A DNA stretch of 64,000 bases, taken from the NCBI RefSeq assembly GCF_015482775.1, contig NZ_CP058214.1, positions 2,408,501-2,472,500 of the forward strand, read 5' to 3'. The notes under the pieces are model-generated. The model saw only the letters and a program-made list of their open reading frames with translations. It ran no database searches and was not told the origin of the DNA. Shown one piece after another: positions 1 to 9,337 of the stretch (positions are counted from its first letter, which is position 1; each line of letters starts with the position of its first letter). A program made the translations under genes and the position numbers. The DNA comes from Kaustia mangrovi. Lineage in GTDB: Bacteria > Pseudomonadota > Alphaproteobacteria > Rhizobiales > Im1.

Positions 1-528
1 GCCATGCAGGTTGGCGCGCTGGGCGTCGAGGTCGAGCGAGAGGTCGACCAGATAGCGCGCCGGGTCGGGCGCCGGCCTCAGGTGCGCGAAGCCCGCCGCA
101 CGCAGGCTCTCCTCCCACAAGGCCGCATCGTCCGGGCCGCTGAGCGGCGTGACGGTCAGATGGTGCCGCCGGCGACCGGCGAACTCGTCGCGCAGCGCCC
201 GCAGGATGACCGCGAGGGTGTCGCCGGGAGCCTGCGCGCCCTGCCGGTGGAGCGGGCCGAACTTGACGATGGAGAGGCCCCGGTCGAGGAACGGCAGCCG
301 CACGGTGACGGCCACCCCGCCGCCGAGCACCGCGCCTGCGCGCTCCACCGTGAAGCACGACACGCGCGAACCGCCCCAGCGCGTGGCGTTGTAGACGGCG
401 GTCTGCTCGTGGACAGCGTCGCGGAACCCGGCGACCGTGCCGTCCCACGCCTCGGACGAGACATGGCGCACCGTCGCCTCGCCGGCGGCCATGCGGGGAC
501 CGGCGCGATGGTCGCTCAGCGCGGTCAT
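1..528 (-). CDS. FemAB/GNAT-like acyltransferase, C-terminus cut by window edge
   Basis: The reading frame opens with ATG at 528 and stays open for 176 codons to the window edge, so only the N-terminal part is present. The protein begins MTALSDHRAG and carries a run of the type KFGPLHRQG and a GGGVAVTVRLP stretch, which resemble the first half of FemAB-like and BcsL/CelD-like N-acyltransferases (an acetyl-CoA-fold family used in polysaccharide or peptidoglycan modification). The ATG overlaps the stop of the downstream acyltransferase gene as ATGA, so the two are translationally coupled and probably act together. No signal peptide or membrane segment is visible. Family assignment rests on pattern resemblance; the substrate is unknown. 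Confidence 0.7.
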   Translation of the reverse strand, partial: MTALSDHRAGPRMAAGEATVRHVSSEAWDGTVAGFRDAVHEQTAVYNATRWGGSRVSCFTVERAGAVLGGGVAVTVRLPFLDRGLSIVKFGPLHRQGAQAPGDTLAVILRALRDEFAGRRRHHLTVTPLSGPDDAALWEESLRAAGFAHLRPAPDPARYLVDLSLDLDAQRANLHG

Positions 529-1796
529 GCCCCGCCCTGCCCCAGGATCCGTGTCTTCAGCGCGAGCGCGCGCCGGACGAGGGCGAAGACGGCGGGCCGC
601 GACTTGATCCACCGCTTGAGCGCGATGGCCGAGCGCATGCCGAGGGCGGCGACATGGCCCTTCGGCGTGATGGGCCACACGCCGTAGCGCAGCGTCCAGC
701 TCTCGTCCGCCCAGTCGGCCTTGTAGCCCTCGTCGCCGATGGTGAAGTCGAAGCGGGTGCAGCCCCGTTCGATGCTCCATTGCATGATGCGGTGGAGCAG
801 CAGAGCACCGGGCGAGCAGCGCTGATAGGGCCCGCCCTGATAGACCGGCACGATATAATAGAGCGACCCGCCGCCGACGAGGCAGAGCGCCGCGGCGACG
901 GTCTCCCCGCCGGCGCTCAGGCGGAACAGGTGAAAACCGTCCGCATCCGCGAGCCGGCATGCGCCGGCGCGGAAGAAGGCCTGGACGTCGGGGCTTGAGA
1001 ACGGATTGCGCGCGGCCTGCATCTCGTCGAGCTGGCGGCTCTTGAGGGCCAGGCATTCCCCGGCAAGGGCCTCGCGCCGGGACGCGCCGGTGACGGCCTC
1101 GAAGGCGACGGGCCCGAATTTCTCCAGGCGGCGCTCCTTCTCCCGGAACCGGCGGCGCGTCTTGGTGCCGCGGCGTTCGGCATAGAACGTCTCCCAGTCC
1201 GCCCCGAGGCGGGTGCCGTGCGCGCCGGCGCTGTAGGGATGGCGGGCAAGCGCATGGAGCGGATTGGCGACCGTGCCGAGCCAGGGCGGCTGGCGGGTGA
1301 GCGCGACGAGATCCGCGCGCGGCAGCGCCTTGAGCACCGCCGCCCAGAAGGCCTCGAGCGCCGGGCCGGTCAGCCCCTGCGCGAGCGCGCGCGTGACGAG
1401 CGGGCCGTGATAGTCGCAGACGGGATCGCCGAGCGCGACGATCCGCGTGCCGAGGCGTCCCCGCTCCAGCCCGAGCGGCAGGAGGAGGCAGGCCTGCCCG
1501 TCCGTGTCGCGCAGGATCGCGATGACGGGCTCGATGCCGGCCTTCCGCCCGATGGTCTCGTACCAGACGGCGATCCAGCCATAGCTCTGGAAGGGGTGGC
1601 CCTCGCCATGGGCCTCCAGTTCGCGCCAGTCGCCTTCCGCCGCGGCGAGATCGTGCACGATCTCCAGCCGGAAGGTGCCGAGGCCGTCAAGGGCCACGTC
1701 GTGCGGCGCGGCGGCCCCTCCGGTCTGCGGCCTGTCGCCGGCGGGCCCGGCCGCGACCGGCACGGCACTGTCTCGCGATGAGGCGGTCGGGCTCAT
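525..1796 (-). CDS. GNAT-fold acyltransferase, CelD/BcsL-like
   Basis: Predicted cytoplasmic acyltransferase of about 423 residues with the two-lobed FemAB/GNAT layout. An N-terminal lobe contains the motif HPFQSYGWIAVWYETIG, the middle is basic (RRGTKTRRRFREKERRLEK), and the C-terminal lobe contains GALLLHRIMQW and FDFTIGDEGYKADWA, typical of proteins annotated as cellulose-biosynthesis CelD-like acetyltransferases. I chose the ATG at 1796 over an in-frame one 19 codons upstream because an AGGACAG ribosome-binding site lies just before it. It overlaps the next gene by 4 bases. Together the pair suggests a cell-surface polysaccharide modification function, but no glycosyltransferase is in view. 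The acceptor is unknown. Confidence 0.75.
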   Translation of the reverse strand: MSPTASSRDSAVPVAAGPAGDRPQTGGAAAPHDVALDGLGTFRLEIVHDLAAAEGDWRELEAHGEGHPFQSYGWIAVWYETIGRKAGIEPVIAILRDTDGQACLLLPLGLERGRLGTRIVALGDPVCDYHGPLVTRALAQGLTGPALEAFWAAVLKALPRADLVALTRQPPWLGTVANPLHALARHPYSAGAHGTRLGADWETFYAERRGTKTRRRFREKERRLEKFGPVAFEAVTGASRREALAGECLALKSRQLDEMQAARNPFSSPDVQAFFRAGACRLADADGFHLFRLSAGGETVAAALCLVGGGSLYYIVPVYQGGPYQRCSPGALLLHRIMQWSIERGCTRFDFTIGDEGYKADWADESWTLRYGVWPITPKGHVAALGMRSAIALKRWIKSRPAVFALVRRALALKTRILGQGGA

Positions 1797-1925
1797 GGTG
1801 GCTGTCCTGTTCCCTTGCGAGGACGGATTGTGCCGCGGGATCGCCCGCGGCACTCATCATCTGCGTCCTCCGGTCTTCGGGAGCAAGCCTCGTGCCAGTT
1901 TCCCGCACCCGGCCCGGACGGCACC

Positions 1926-2774
1926 TCAGCCGGCGCTGCGGGCGCTCTCCAGATAGAGCCGGCGCAGCGCGGTCGTGATCTCTCCCGGGGCGCCGGCGCC
2001 GACCTTGCGGCCGTCGATCTCCACGATGGGCAGAACGAAGCTCGAGGCGCTCGTCATGAAGGCCTCGTCGGCCTTGTAGGCCTCGTCGATGGAGAACAGG
2101 CGCTCCTCGATGCGGATCTGGCGTTCCGCGGCGAGCGCAAGCAGCGTGCGCCGGGTGACGCCCGGCAAGATGGAGTTGGAGAGCGGCCGGGTGATCACCA
2201 CCCCGTCCTTGACGATATAGGCCGACGAGGAGGTTCCCTCGGTCACCATGCCGTCCTCGACCATCCAGGCCTCGTAGGCGCCGGCCTCCTTGGCCTGTTG
2301 CTTGCCGAGGCACTGGGCGAGCAGGGCGATCGACTTGATGTCGCGGCGCTGCCAGCGGATCTCCGGCACGGAGACGATCTCTACGCCGGTCTCCGCCTTG
2401 GGATTGTCGATCAGCGCCTTCTCCTGGGTGAAGGCGAACAGCGTGGTCGGCGTGTTCTCCGGGAAGGAGAACTCGCGCTCGGCGACGCCGCGCGTCACCT
2501 GCATGTAGACGACACCCTCCTCGATCCCGTTCTGGCGTACCAGCTCCTCATGGACCTCGCGCAGCTCGTCCTTCGTGCACGGCCAGTCCATCTGCAGCTC
2601 GCCGAGCGAGCGGTCGAGGCGTTCCATATGCGGCGCATAGTCCACCAGCTTGCCGTCGATCACCGCGGTGACCTCATAGACGCCATCGGCGAACAGATAG
2701 CCTCTGTCGAACGGCGACACCCGGGCCTCTTCCTCGGGCACGAACGATCCGTTGACGTGGACAATGCGGCTCAT
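1926..2774 (-). CDS. dat: D-amino-acid aminotransferase (fold-type IV PLP enzyme)
   Basis: 282 residues, the usual size for D-alanine/D-amino-acid transaminases of the class IV aminotransferase family, which interconvert D-amino acids and 2-oxo acids in the cytoplasm using PLP. The N-terminus has the family signature FDRGYLFADGVYEV; the PLP-binding lysine lies in RRDIKSIALL; EGTSSSAYIV and SNSILPGVTRRTLL form the cofactor phosphate pocket. It sits on the same strand 164 bases downstream of the sarcosine oxidase genes and upstream of the acyltransferase pair. D-amino-acid versus branched-chain preference cannot be proved by reading, but the N-terminal motif favours the D-specific group. Confidence 0.88.
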   Translation of the reverse strand: MSRIVHVNGSFVPEEEARVSPFDRGYLFADGVYEVTAVIDGKLVDYAPHMERLDRSLGELQMDWPCTKDELREVHEELVRQNGIEEGVVYMQVTRGVAEREFSFPENTPTTLFAFTQEKALIDNPKAETGVEIVSVPEIRWQRRDIKSIALLAQCLGKQQAKEAGAYEAWMVEDGMVTEGTSSSAYIVKDGVVITRPLSNSILPGVTRRTLLALAAERQIRIEERLFSIDEAYKADEAFMTSASSFVLPIVEIDGRKVGAGAPGEITTALRRLYLESARSAG

Positions 2775-2938
2775 GATGCGAATTCCTTACGATCTCTGGG
2801 TGACGGCTTGCAGGTGTGATGCGTGATGCGCCGGAGCGGGCAGGCGCATCCGGTTCGCGCCCGCACACTTCGTGCGGTCCACTCAAAGCAGAAAACGCGC
2901 CGAAAATCTACGGCTCTGTATAATCGACGCGGCGGCGA

Positions 2939-3565
2939 TCAGCCGGACGCCGCTGCGAGCGCCTCGCGCACCTCGTATCCGAAGGGCTCGGCGAGATGGG
3001 TGAGCCAGTGCCAGTGCGACAGGGCGAAACTGCGCGGAATGTAGAGATCGAAGGCGTCGCCCTCCGGCGTCCCGGCGGCGAAATGGACGAGCACGCCGAC
3101 ATGGTGCAGCGCCGTCTGCGCGACGCTGTGCAGTGGGAAGGCGGCCGGGTCGAGATCGATGGCGATGGAGCGCGCCAGGAACGCGCGGACCTCGGGCCCC
3201 GACACGCGCAGCACCGTCCGGCTGTGGCCGAGATCGGTCACCACGGCCTCCTCCGGGGCGAAGGCCCCCGCAACCGCCTCGCGCAGGCGGTCCGCCGCGG
3301 CGCCCGCGATCCAGAACCGCTCCGGGGCGAGCCGGAACAGCGTGACATCGGTCCCCGCCGTCGCGATGCGCGTCGTCTCCGGCGCCGCGATACCGGCAAG
3401 CCCGGCGAGCCTCGCCATCGCGGCTTCGACCGTGTCCGGCCAAGCCGCGACCTGCACGAGGCCCGCGCCCGAGACCTCGCGGAGAACGACGCCCGGCGCC
3501 TGCCCCGGCGTGCCATGGCGGCCGGGGGCGGCATGATCGGCAAGTGCAGAGCGGATATCAGCCAC
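2939..3565 (-). CDS. soxG: Sarcosine oxidase subunit gamma
   Basis: Gamma subunit of heterotetrameric sarcosine oxidase, which demethylates sarcosine to glycine with transfer of the one-carbon unit to tetrahydrofolate. The 208-residue protein has the family pattern: TDLGHSRTVLRVSGPEVR in the middle and, near the end, DLYIPRSFALSHWHWL. Translation most likely starts at the GTG at 3565, because an AAGGAGA site sits about nine bases upstream; this makes the start overlap the end of soxA by eight bases, as expected for coupled subunits. It is the last gene of the soxB-soxD-soxA-soxG order. Confidence 0.88.
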   Translation of the reverse strand: MADIRSALADHAAPGRHGTPGQAPGVVLREVSGAGLVQVAAWPDTVEAAMARLAGLAGIAAPETTRIATAGTDVTLFRLAPERFWIAGAAADRLREAVAGAFAPEEAVVTDLGHSRTVLRVSGPEVRAFLARSIAIDLDPAAFPLHSVAQTALHHVGVLVHFAAGTPEGDAFDLYIPRSFALSHWHWLTHLAEPFGYEVREALAAASG

Positions 3566-6559
3566 GGAGCCGTTCTCCTTCCGGGTCGACGAAATGCGGC
3601 GAGGTGATCCTGACAGGCACGATCTCGCCCTTGACGGGATAGCAGGCATCCACGACCTGGCCTTCGGCCTCCATGCCGCCGGCGACGAGGCCGAGGGCGA
3701 TATAGTGGCCGAGCTCCGGCGAATAGGTCGTCGACGAGATATGGCCGAGCCCGTGGCCCTCATGGGGGCCGCCGTGTGGCTGGAGGATGCTGCCCGGGCG
3801 GATCCGGGCCGTCCCGTCCACCGGCACGAAGCCCGCAAGGCGCGGCCGGCCGCCGTCGGTCAGGGCCTCGCGGCCGGCGAGCACCTGGCCGAGGAACGGC
3901 TTCTTCGTGCTCGCCATGCGCTCAAGCCCGAGATCGGCGAGCGTGGTGCGACCGTCGATCTCGCTGCCGGCCACATGGCCCTTCTCGACCCTCAGGCCCC
4001 CGAGCGCCTCGGTGCCATAGGCAATGAGCCCGTGCGGCGCGCCGGCCGCCTTGAGCGCCTGCCACATGGCCTCGCCGAAGCCCGCCGGGCAATAGACCTC
4101 GTAGGCCAGCTCGCCGGAGAAGGACAGCCGCGCGACGCGCACCGGAATGCCGTCCAGCGTGCCGAAGCCCACCCCATATGCGGCAGGGCCTCGTTGGAGA
4201 GGTCGAGACCGGAGAGCGCGTCGGCAAGGATCGCGCGCGACTTCGGCCCGGCGACGGCGACCGCCGCCCACTGGTCGGACACCGAGGTGACATGCACCTT
4301 CAGATCGGGCCAGGCCACCTGGAGCAGATATTCGAGATGGGCCATGACGCGGGCGGCCTCCGCCGTCGTCGTCGTCATGAAGTAATGGTGCTCCGAGATC
4401 CGCCAGGTCGTGCCGTCGTCGAGCACGAAGCCGTCCTCGCGCAGCATCACGCCGTAGCGCGCCTTGCCGACGGCGAGCTTCGACCAGCCGTTGACATAGA
4501 CACGGTTGAGGAACTCCGCGGCGTCCGGCCCCTGCACGTCGATCTTGCCGAGGGTGGAGACGTCGACCATGCCGGCGGCGGAGCGCACCGCCGTCATCTC
4601 GCGGATATAGGCGGCGTTCACGTCCTCGCCGGCTTGCGGGTAATACCAGGCCCGCTTCCACAGGCCCGCATCGGTCATCGCCGCACCCTCGCGGCGGTGG
4701 ACGGCGTCCATGGGCGTACGGCGCACGGGCCTGAAATGCTCGCCCGCCTCCGGACCCGCGAGCGCGCCAATGGCGACCGGCGTATAGGGCGGGCGGAAGG
4801 TGGTGGTGCCGACATCGCCGATGGGAAGGTCGCGCAGGGCCGCCATGGCGGCGAGCGCGTTGACATTCGCCATCTTGCCCTGGTCGGTGGCCATGCCGAG
4901 CGTTGTGTAGCGCTTCAGATGCTCCACGGAGACATAGCCCTCGCGGTGGGCGAGCGCGATATCGGACAGCGAGACGTCGTTCTGCAGGTCCACGAAGCGC
5001 TTGGCCTCGCGCGTGCCGGGCGCGGGCGGCACCGTCCAGACGGGAACGATGGGCGTCTCCCAGCCATCGTCGGGCAGGGCATCGATATGGGCGAGCTCGC
5101 CGGCGGGCTTGCCGTGGCCTGCCGACTTCGCCGCCTCCAGGCCCGCGGCGAAGCCCTCGCGCGCCGCCCCACGGGTGGAGAAGGTGCCCCGGCAGGCGCC
5201 GGCATGGTGCTGGTCGTCGATCACGGCCCCGCCCGGAACGAAGGCGGCGAGCGCCTCGTCATAGACGGGCCTGCCGCCGCGCTGGCTCGACAGATGCACG
5301 ACAGGCGTCCAGCCGCCGGACACGCAGACCACGTCGCAGGGAATGTCGCGCCAGCCGGCCGCCGTCTCGCCGGTGATGGTGTTGAAGGGGGCAATGACCG
5401 CGCCCTCGACGCGCTTGCGGCCGCGCGTGGCGGTGACCGCATGGCCGACGAAGATGTCCGCGCCGGCCTCGCAGCAGGTGGAGATGAGCGCCGGCGGGAT
5501 CTCCTTGCGCGCCTCCACGACGGTGACGCGCGCGCCGGCCCGGGCGAGATCGAGGGCGGCCGGATAGGCCCCGTCATTGTTGGCGAAGACGACAATGCGC
5601 TCGCCCGGCAGCGCCCCGTAGCGGTTGACATAGGCGCGCGCCGCGGAGGCCAGCATCACGCCCGGCCGGTCGTTGTTGCCGAAGGGGATCGGCCGTTCCG
5701 CCGCGCCCGCCGCGATCACCGAGGCGCCGGCGCGCAGCAGGATATGGCGCTGGCGCGGCATGGCGCCCTCGGGCGCGGGGAGATGGTCGCTCACCCGCTC
5801 CACGAGGCCGAAGACGCCATGGTCGTAGGCGCCATAGGCCGTGGTGCGCGTGAGGATGCGCACGTTATCGAACCCCTTCAGCTCCGCAAGGGCGGCCTTG
5901 AGCCATCCATCGCTGTCGGCGCCCGCCGGCGCGTTCAGGAGCGAGCCGCCGGGCTCCGCCCCCTCGTCCACCAGAACGGTGCGCGCGCCCGCACGCGCCG
6001 CGGCAAGGGCGGCGGCGAGCCCCGCGGGCCCCGCGCCGACCACCAGCACGTCGGCGAACATGTGCACCGTCTCGTAGCGGTCCGGATCCGGCTCGCGGGT
6101 CGCCGCGCCGAGCCCCGCCGCCCGGCGGATGAAGGGCTCGAACCACATCCAGGCGCGCCTGGTCGGGCCCATGAAGGTCTTGTAGTAGAAACCCGCGGCG
6201 AGGATCGGCTTGAACCAGTCATTGACCGCCATCGCGTCGAGCGAGAGCGAGGGCCAGCGGTTCTGGCTCTCAGCCTCCAGCCCGTCATGGATCTCCACCA
6301 TGGTGGCCGGCACATTGGGCTCGCGGCGCCCGCCCGAGCGCAGGGTGACGAGCGCGCAGGGCTCTTCCGACCCGGCGGTGACGACGCCGCGCGGGCGGTG
6401 ATACTTGAAGCTCCGGCCGAGCAGCGTCACGCCGTTGGCCATGAGCGCGGAGGCGAGCGTGTCGCCGGCATACCCGCGATAGGGCCGCCCGTCGAAGGTG
6501 AAGCTCACGCTCCGCGACCGGTCGATCCGGCCGCCCGTCTCAAGCCGTCTCGCGCTCAC
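3558..6559 (-). pseudogene. soxA: Sarcosine oxidase subunit alpha, interrupted by a single-base frameshift
   Basis: Large subunit of heterotetrameric sarcosine oxidase. The N-terminal part has a 2Fe-2S-like fold (FTFDGRPYRGYAGDTLASAL near residue 20) and a nucleotide-binding site DVLVVGAGPAGLAAAL near residue 170; the C-terminal third is a GcvT-like tetrahydrofolate domain (ARLSFSGELAYEVYCP). The start is the GTG at 6559, overlapping the soxD stop as GTGA. The frame is lost at the run of four G on the coding strand (plus-strand 4172-4175): upstream it reads LSNEALPHMG, downstream the homologous sequence resumes one frame over as VGFGTLDGIPVRV. Adding one base restores exactly 1000 residues, the normal family length. 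Either the gene is newly inactivated or this is a homopolymer sequencing error; the intact remainder favours the latter. Confidence 0.9.
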
Positions 6560-6822
6560 CGGCTCACCTCCCCGCGGGCGAAAGCCACATGCGCGATCTC
6601 GTGGGTGACGGTGTCGCGCTCCACGACCAGCCATTGCCGGCAGCCATGGGCGTGGTGCCAGAACTCCCTGTGCGGCCCCCTCGGGTTGTCGCGCAGGAAG
6701 ACATGGTCGAACCAGCGCTCCATGCCGGTGTCGGCGATGTCGGGCATCGTGCGCGAGGCGTCGCCGCCATAGGCGAACTCGTCATGGTCGCGCGGGCCGC
6801 AACAGGGACAATCGATACGCAT
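6556..6822 (-). CDS. soxD: Sarcosine oxidase subunit delta
   Basis: Small 88-residue subunit of heterotetrameric sarcosine oxidase. It begins MRIDCPCCGPRDHDEFAYGG; the clustered cysteines and the later HREFWHHAHGCRQW are the zinc-binding signature of the delta subunit. It overlaps soxA by four bases (GTGA), and is separated from soxB upstream by 149 bases that hold a 26-bp palindrome, which may modulate the message between the subunits. Length and motifs match the family, so confidence is high. Confidence 0.92.
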   Translation of the reverse strand: MRIDCPCCGPRDHDEFAYGGDASRTMPDIADTGMERWFDHVFLRDNPRGPHREFWHHAHGCRQWLVVERDTVTHEIAHVAFARGEVSR

Positions 6823-6886
6823 GATGGAAACCTCTGGGTTCAATCGACATTCGACAGGCGGTCTGCGCCAACAAATCCCTTCCTTC

Positions 6887-6957
6887 CGCTCATCCCGGCG
6901 AAAGCCGGGATCTCTTTCCCGAAACGCCTGGGATCCCGGCTTTCGCCGGGATGAGCG
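6887..6957. repeat. Extragenic palindrome between soxB and soxD
   Basis: A perfect inverted repeat with 26-bp arms (6887-6912 and 6932-6957) around a 19-base loop. Each arm contains TCATCCCGGCGAAAGCCGGG, itself a smaller hairpin. The same arm recurs at 51031-51097. It lies inside the sox operon, between two cotranscribed genes, so it would fold in the message and may set subunit ratios or RNA stability; that role is inferred. Confidence 0.9.
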
Positions 6958-6971
6958 GTGAATTCTACGTC

Positions 6972-8228
6972 TTAATGCCAGCCGGGCGTCGGGCCGGCGC
7001 CCTTCTCGTCGATCTGCACGCCGCGGCGGAACCGGTCGAAGCGCAGCTTGCCGTTGAGCTCGTGCGGCTCGTCGCGCGCGATGGTCCAGGCGAAGCACCA
7101 GCCCGACGCCGGCGTCGCCTTGAAGCCGCCATAGCACCAGCCGCCATCGAGATAGAGCCCGGGAACGGGCGTCAGGTCGATGATCGGGCTGCCGTCCATG
7201 GTCATGTCCATGACGCCCGCCCAGTGGCGCAGGAGCCGGATGCGCGACAGGCAGGGCATGAGGGTCTTTCCGCAGGTGGCGACGTCGCGCACGATCGGCA
7301 GGTTGCCGCGCTGGGCATAGGAGTTGTAGCCGTCGAGGTCGCCGCCGAAGACCAGCCCGCCCTTGTCCGACTGGCTGATGTAGAAATGGCCCATGCCGAA
7401 GGTCACCACGTGATCGACGAGCGGCTTGATCGGCTCCGACACGAAGGCCTGCAGGAGATGGCTCTCCAGGGGCAGCTTCAGGCCCGCCTTTTCCGCCAGA
7501 ACCCCCGAATGGCCGGCGACCGCGAGGCCGACCTTCTTCGCCCGGATGGCGCCGCGCGTCGTCTCCACGCCGACGATCCGGTCGCCCTCGCGCAAGAAGC
7601 CCGTGACCTCGCAGTTCTGGACGATGTCGACGCCGCGCGCGCTCGCCCCGCGCGCATAGCCCCAGGCCACCGCGTCGTGGCGCACCGTGCCCGCGCGCCA
7701 CTGGCAGATCGCGCCATGGATGGGGAAGCGCGCGGTCTCGGAGAAATCCAGATAGGGCAGGTGTCGGCGCACCTCCTCGCGGTCGATGAGCTCCGCGTCG
7801 ATGCCGCTCAACCGCATGATATTGGCGCGCCGCGCCGCCGCGTCCCACTGCGCGGGGCTGTGCAGGAGGTTGATCTGGCCGCGCTGGGAGACCATGGCAT
7901 TGAAGTTGAAGTCGTGCGACAGGCCCTCCCAGAGCTTCAGCGAGAACTCGTAGAAGTCGGTATTGCCGTCGATCATGTAGTTGGAGCGGATGATCGTGGT
8001 GTTGCGGCCCGTATTGCCGCCGCCGAGCCAGCCCTTCTCGAGCACCGCGACATTGGTGATGCCGTGCTCCTTGGCGAGATAATAGGCGGTCGCCAGCCCG
8101 TGCCCGCCGCCGCCGACGATGACGACGTCGTATTCGGGCTTCGGCTCGGCGTCGCGCCATGCGCGCGTCCAGCCCTTGTTGCCGCCAATGGCGTTCGCGA
8201 GAACGCTGGCCAGAGAATAGCGAGCCAT
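6972..8228 (-). CDS. soxB: Sarcosine oxidase subunit beta
   Basis: Catalytic flavin subunit of heterotetrameric sarcosine oxidase, 418 residues. The N-terminus has the DAO-type FAD-binding fold, VVIVGGGGHGLATAYYLAKE near residue 35, followed by GGGNTGRNTTIIRSNY. The covalent-flavin and substrate region continues through VSQRGQINLLHSP, and the C-terminus holds MDGSPIIDLTPVPGLYLDGG and GWCYGGFKATPASG. It is the first gene of the operon and faces the divergent RpiR regulator across about 140 bases containing palindromic sites, so it is probably controlled by that protein. soxD, soxA and soxG follow on the same strand. The glyA and formyltetrahydrofolate deformylase genes often found with this operon are not beside it here. 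Confidence 0.95.
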   Translation of the reverse strand: MARYSLASVLANAIGGNKGWTRAWRDAEPKPEYDVVIVGGGGHGLATAYYLAKEHGITNVAVLEKGWLGGGNTGRNTTIIRSNYMIDGNTDFYEFSLKLWEGLSHDFNFNAMVSQRGQINLLHSPAQWDAAARRANIMRLSGIDAELIDREEVRRHLPYLDFSETARFPIHGAICQWRAGTVRHDAVAWGYARGASARGVDIVQNCEVTGFLREGDRIVGVETTRGAIRAKKVGLAVAGHSGVLAEKAGLKLPLESHLLQAFVSEPIKPLVDHVVTFGMGHFYISQSDKGGLVFGGDLDGYNSYAQRGNLPIVRDVATCGKTLMPCLSRIRLLRHWAGVMDMTMDGSPIIDLTPVPGLYLDGGWCYGGFKATPASGWCFAWTIARDEPHELNGKLRFDRFRRGVQIDEKGAGPTPGWH

Positions 8229-8278
8229 TGCGAGGTTTCCATCCGCTCACGGTCTGTGAACGCGATCCTAGCAAGTTC

Positions 8279-8309
8279 GGATCATTTGATCCATAATGTT
8301 TTTCGAAAA
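8279..8309. promoter_or_regulatory. Palindromic sites in the soxB/RpiR divergent promoter region
   Basis: Two short palindromes lie between soxB and the RpiR gene: GGATCATTTGATCC at 8279-8292 and TTTTCGAAAA at 8300-8309. The stretch is markedly AT-rich for this genome. RpiR proteins bind inverted repeats near their target promoters, so these are candidate operators for soxB and for autoregulation. Assignment is by position and symmetry only. Confidence 0.5.
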
Positions 8310-8367
8310 GTTCATTTGCGCCTCATCCGTCCGATGGCCGGGGCGCCCGGGAAAGAGGCAGCCCGCC

Positions 8368-9249
8368 GTGGCTCAGACCGATATCTCATCGCTGCTCGAC
8401 CGGCTCGCCGCGCTCTATCCCGCGCTGCCGCCGCAGCTCGCCCAGGCGGCCCGGCATATTCTCGACGCGCCGGAGGAGGTCGCCATGCGCTCCATGCGCA
8501 GTCTGGCGGGCCATGTGGGCGTGGCGCCGACCACCATGGTGCGGCTCGCCCAGGCCCTCGGCTTCGCCAGCTACAAGGCGTTCCGCCGCGCCGTCCAGGA
8601 GGCGATGAGGCAGCCGGGCGCGGGGTTCGCCGGCCGGGCGGAATGGCTCCAGGAGCTGGCGGGCCGCGGCGACGCCGGCGAGGTCATGGGCGGCATGGCG
8701 CAGGCGGCCATCGCCAATATCGAGACGTCCTCGCGCGGGCTCGACGTCGCCACGCTCGCCGCCGCCGCCGACGCGCTTCGCGGCGCGGCCTGCGTCCATG
8801 TCGTGGGGATCGGCGGCATGCACGGGCTGGCGACCTATTTCGCCTATGTGGCACGCATGGTGCTCGGCAATGTCCGGCTTGCGGAGCCGGCCATGGGCGT
8901 GATGGTCGACGAGCTCGCCACCCTCGGCCCGGAGGATGCGCTGATGATCGCGGGCGTCGATCCCTATGGCGCGGAGACCGTGCGGTCCGCGGAGCTCGCC
9001 CGCGCGCGCGGCGCCGCCGTGATCGCGATCACCGACAGCCGCGCCTCGCCGCTTGCGCCGCTGGCGACGCATCTCCTGATCGCGCCGACGGCGAGCCCCC
9101 AGTTCTTCCCCTCTCAGGCCGCAATCGTGGTCATGATGGAGACGCTCATCGCGCTGCTCGTCTCGCGCGGCGGCAAGGAGGTGATCCGGCGGATCGAGGC
9201 GGTCGACCGCTTCCGGGCGGAACACGGGGTCTATTGGCGCAGTTCCTGA
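8368..9249 (+). CDS. MurR/RpiR-family transcriptional regulator
   Basis: DNA-binding regulator of the RpiR family: an N-terminal helix-turn-helix domain (RSMRSLAGHVGVAPTTMVR, then LGFASYKAFRRAVQEAM) followed by a SIS sugar-isomerase-like ligand domain (CVHVVGIGGMHGLATYFAYV; later ARGAAVIAITDSRASPLAPL). I prefer the GTG at 8368 because GAAAGAGG lies ten bases upstream; an ATG at 8296 is in frame but would place the palindromic operator candidates inside the gene. It is divergent from soxBDAG and is the obvious candidate regulator of sarcosine oxidation. The ligand is not deducible. Confidence 0.88.
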   Translation: MAQTDISSLLDRLAALYPALPPQLAQAARHILDAPEEVAMRSMRSLAGHVGVAPTTMVRLAQALGFASYKAFRRAVQEAMRQPGAGFAGRAEWLQELAGRGDAGEVMGGMAQAAIANIETSSRGLDVATLAAAADALRGAACVHVVGIGGMHGLATYFAYVARMVLGNVRLAEPAMGVMVDELATLGPEDALMIAGVDPYGAETVRSAELARARGAAVIAITDSRASPLAPLATHLLIAPTASPQFFPSQAAIVVMMETLIALLVSRGGKEVIRRIEAVDRFRAEHGVYWRSS

Positions 9250-9262
9250 GAGAGTGTCCGGC

Positions 9263-9301
9263 ATTGCATCTTATTATTGCATAATGCAATATTGATTGCA
9301 T
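9263..9301. promoter_or_regulatory. Cluster of ATTGCAT/ATGCAAT half-sites upstream of the Dabb gene
   Basis: Four heptamers, ATTGCAT at 9263, 9276 and 9295 and the inverted ATGCAAT at 9284, create two overlapping palindromes: TTGCATAATGCAA (9277-9289) and ATGCAATATTGATTGCAT (9284-9301). The right-hand one closely resembles the palindrome in front of the Lrp-type gene at 18214-18230. It lies 36 bases before the start of the next gene and is probably an operator over its promoter. Confidence 0.55.
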
Positions 9302-9337
9302 AGCGTGTATGCGTCGGCGAGTGGAGAGCGTCAGCCC

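Noticed and set aside
4178-6772. 864-codon open frame opposite soxA.
   Set aside because: Shadow of soxA; no recognisable motif, and its His/Arg/Gly-rich composition is typical of antisense frames.
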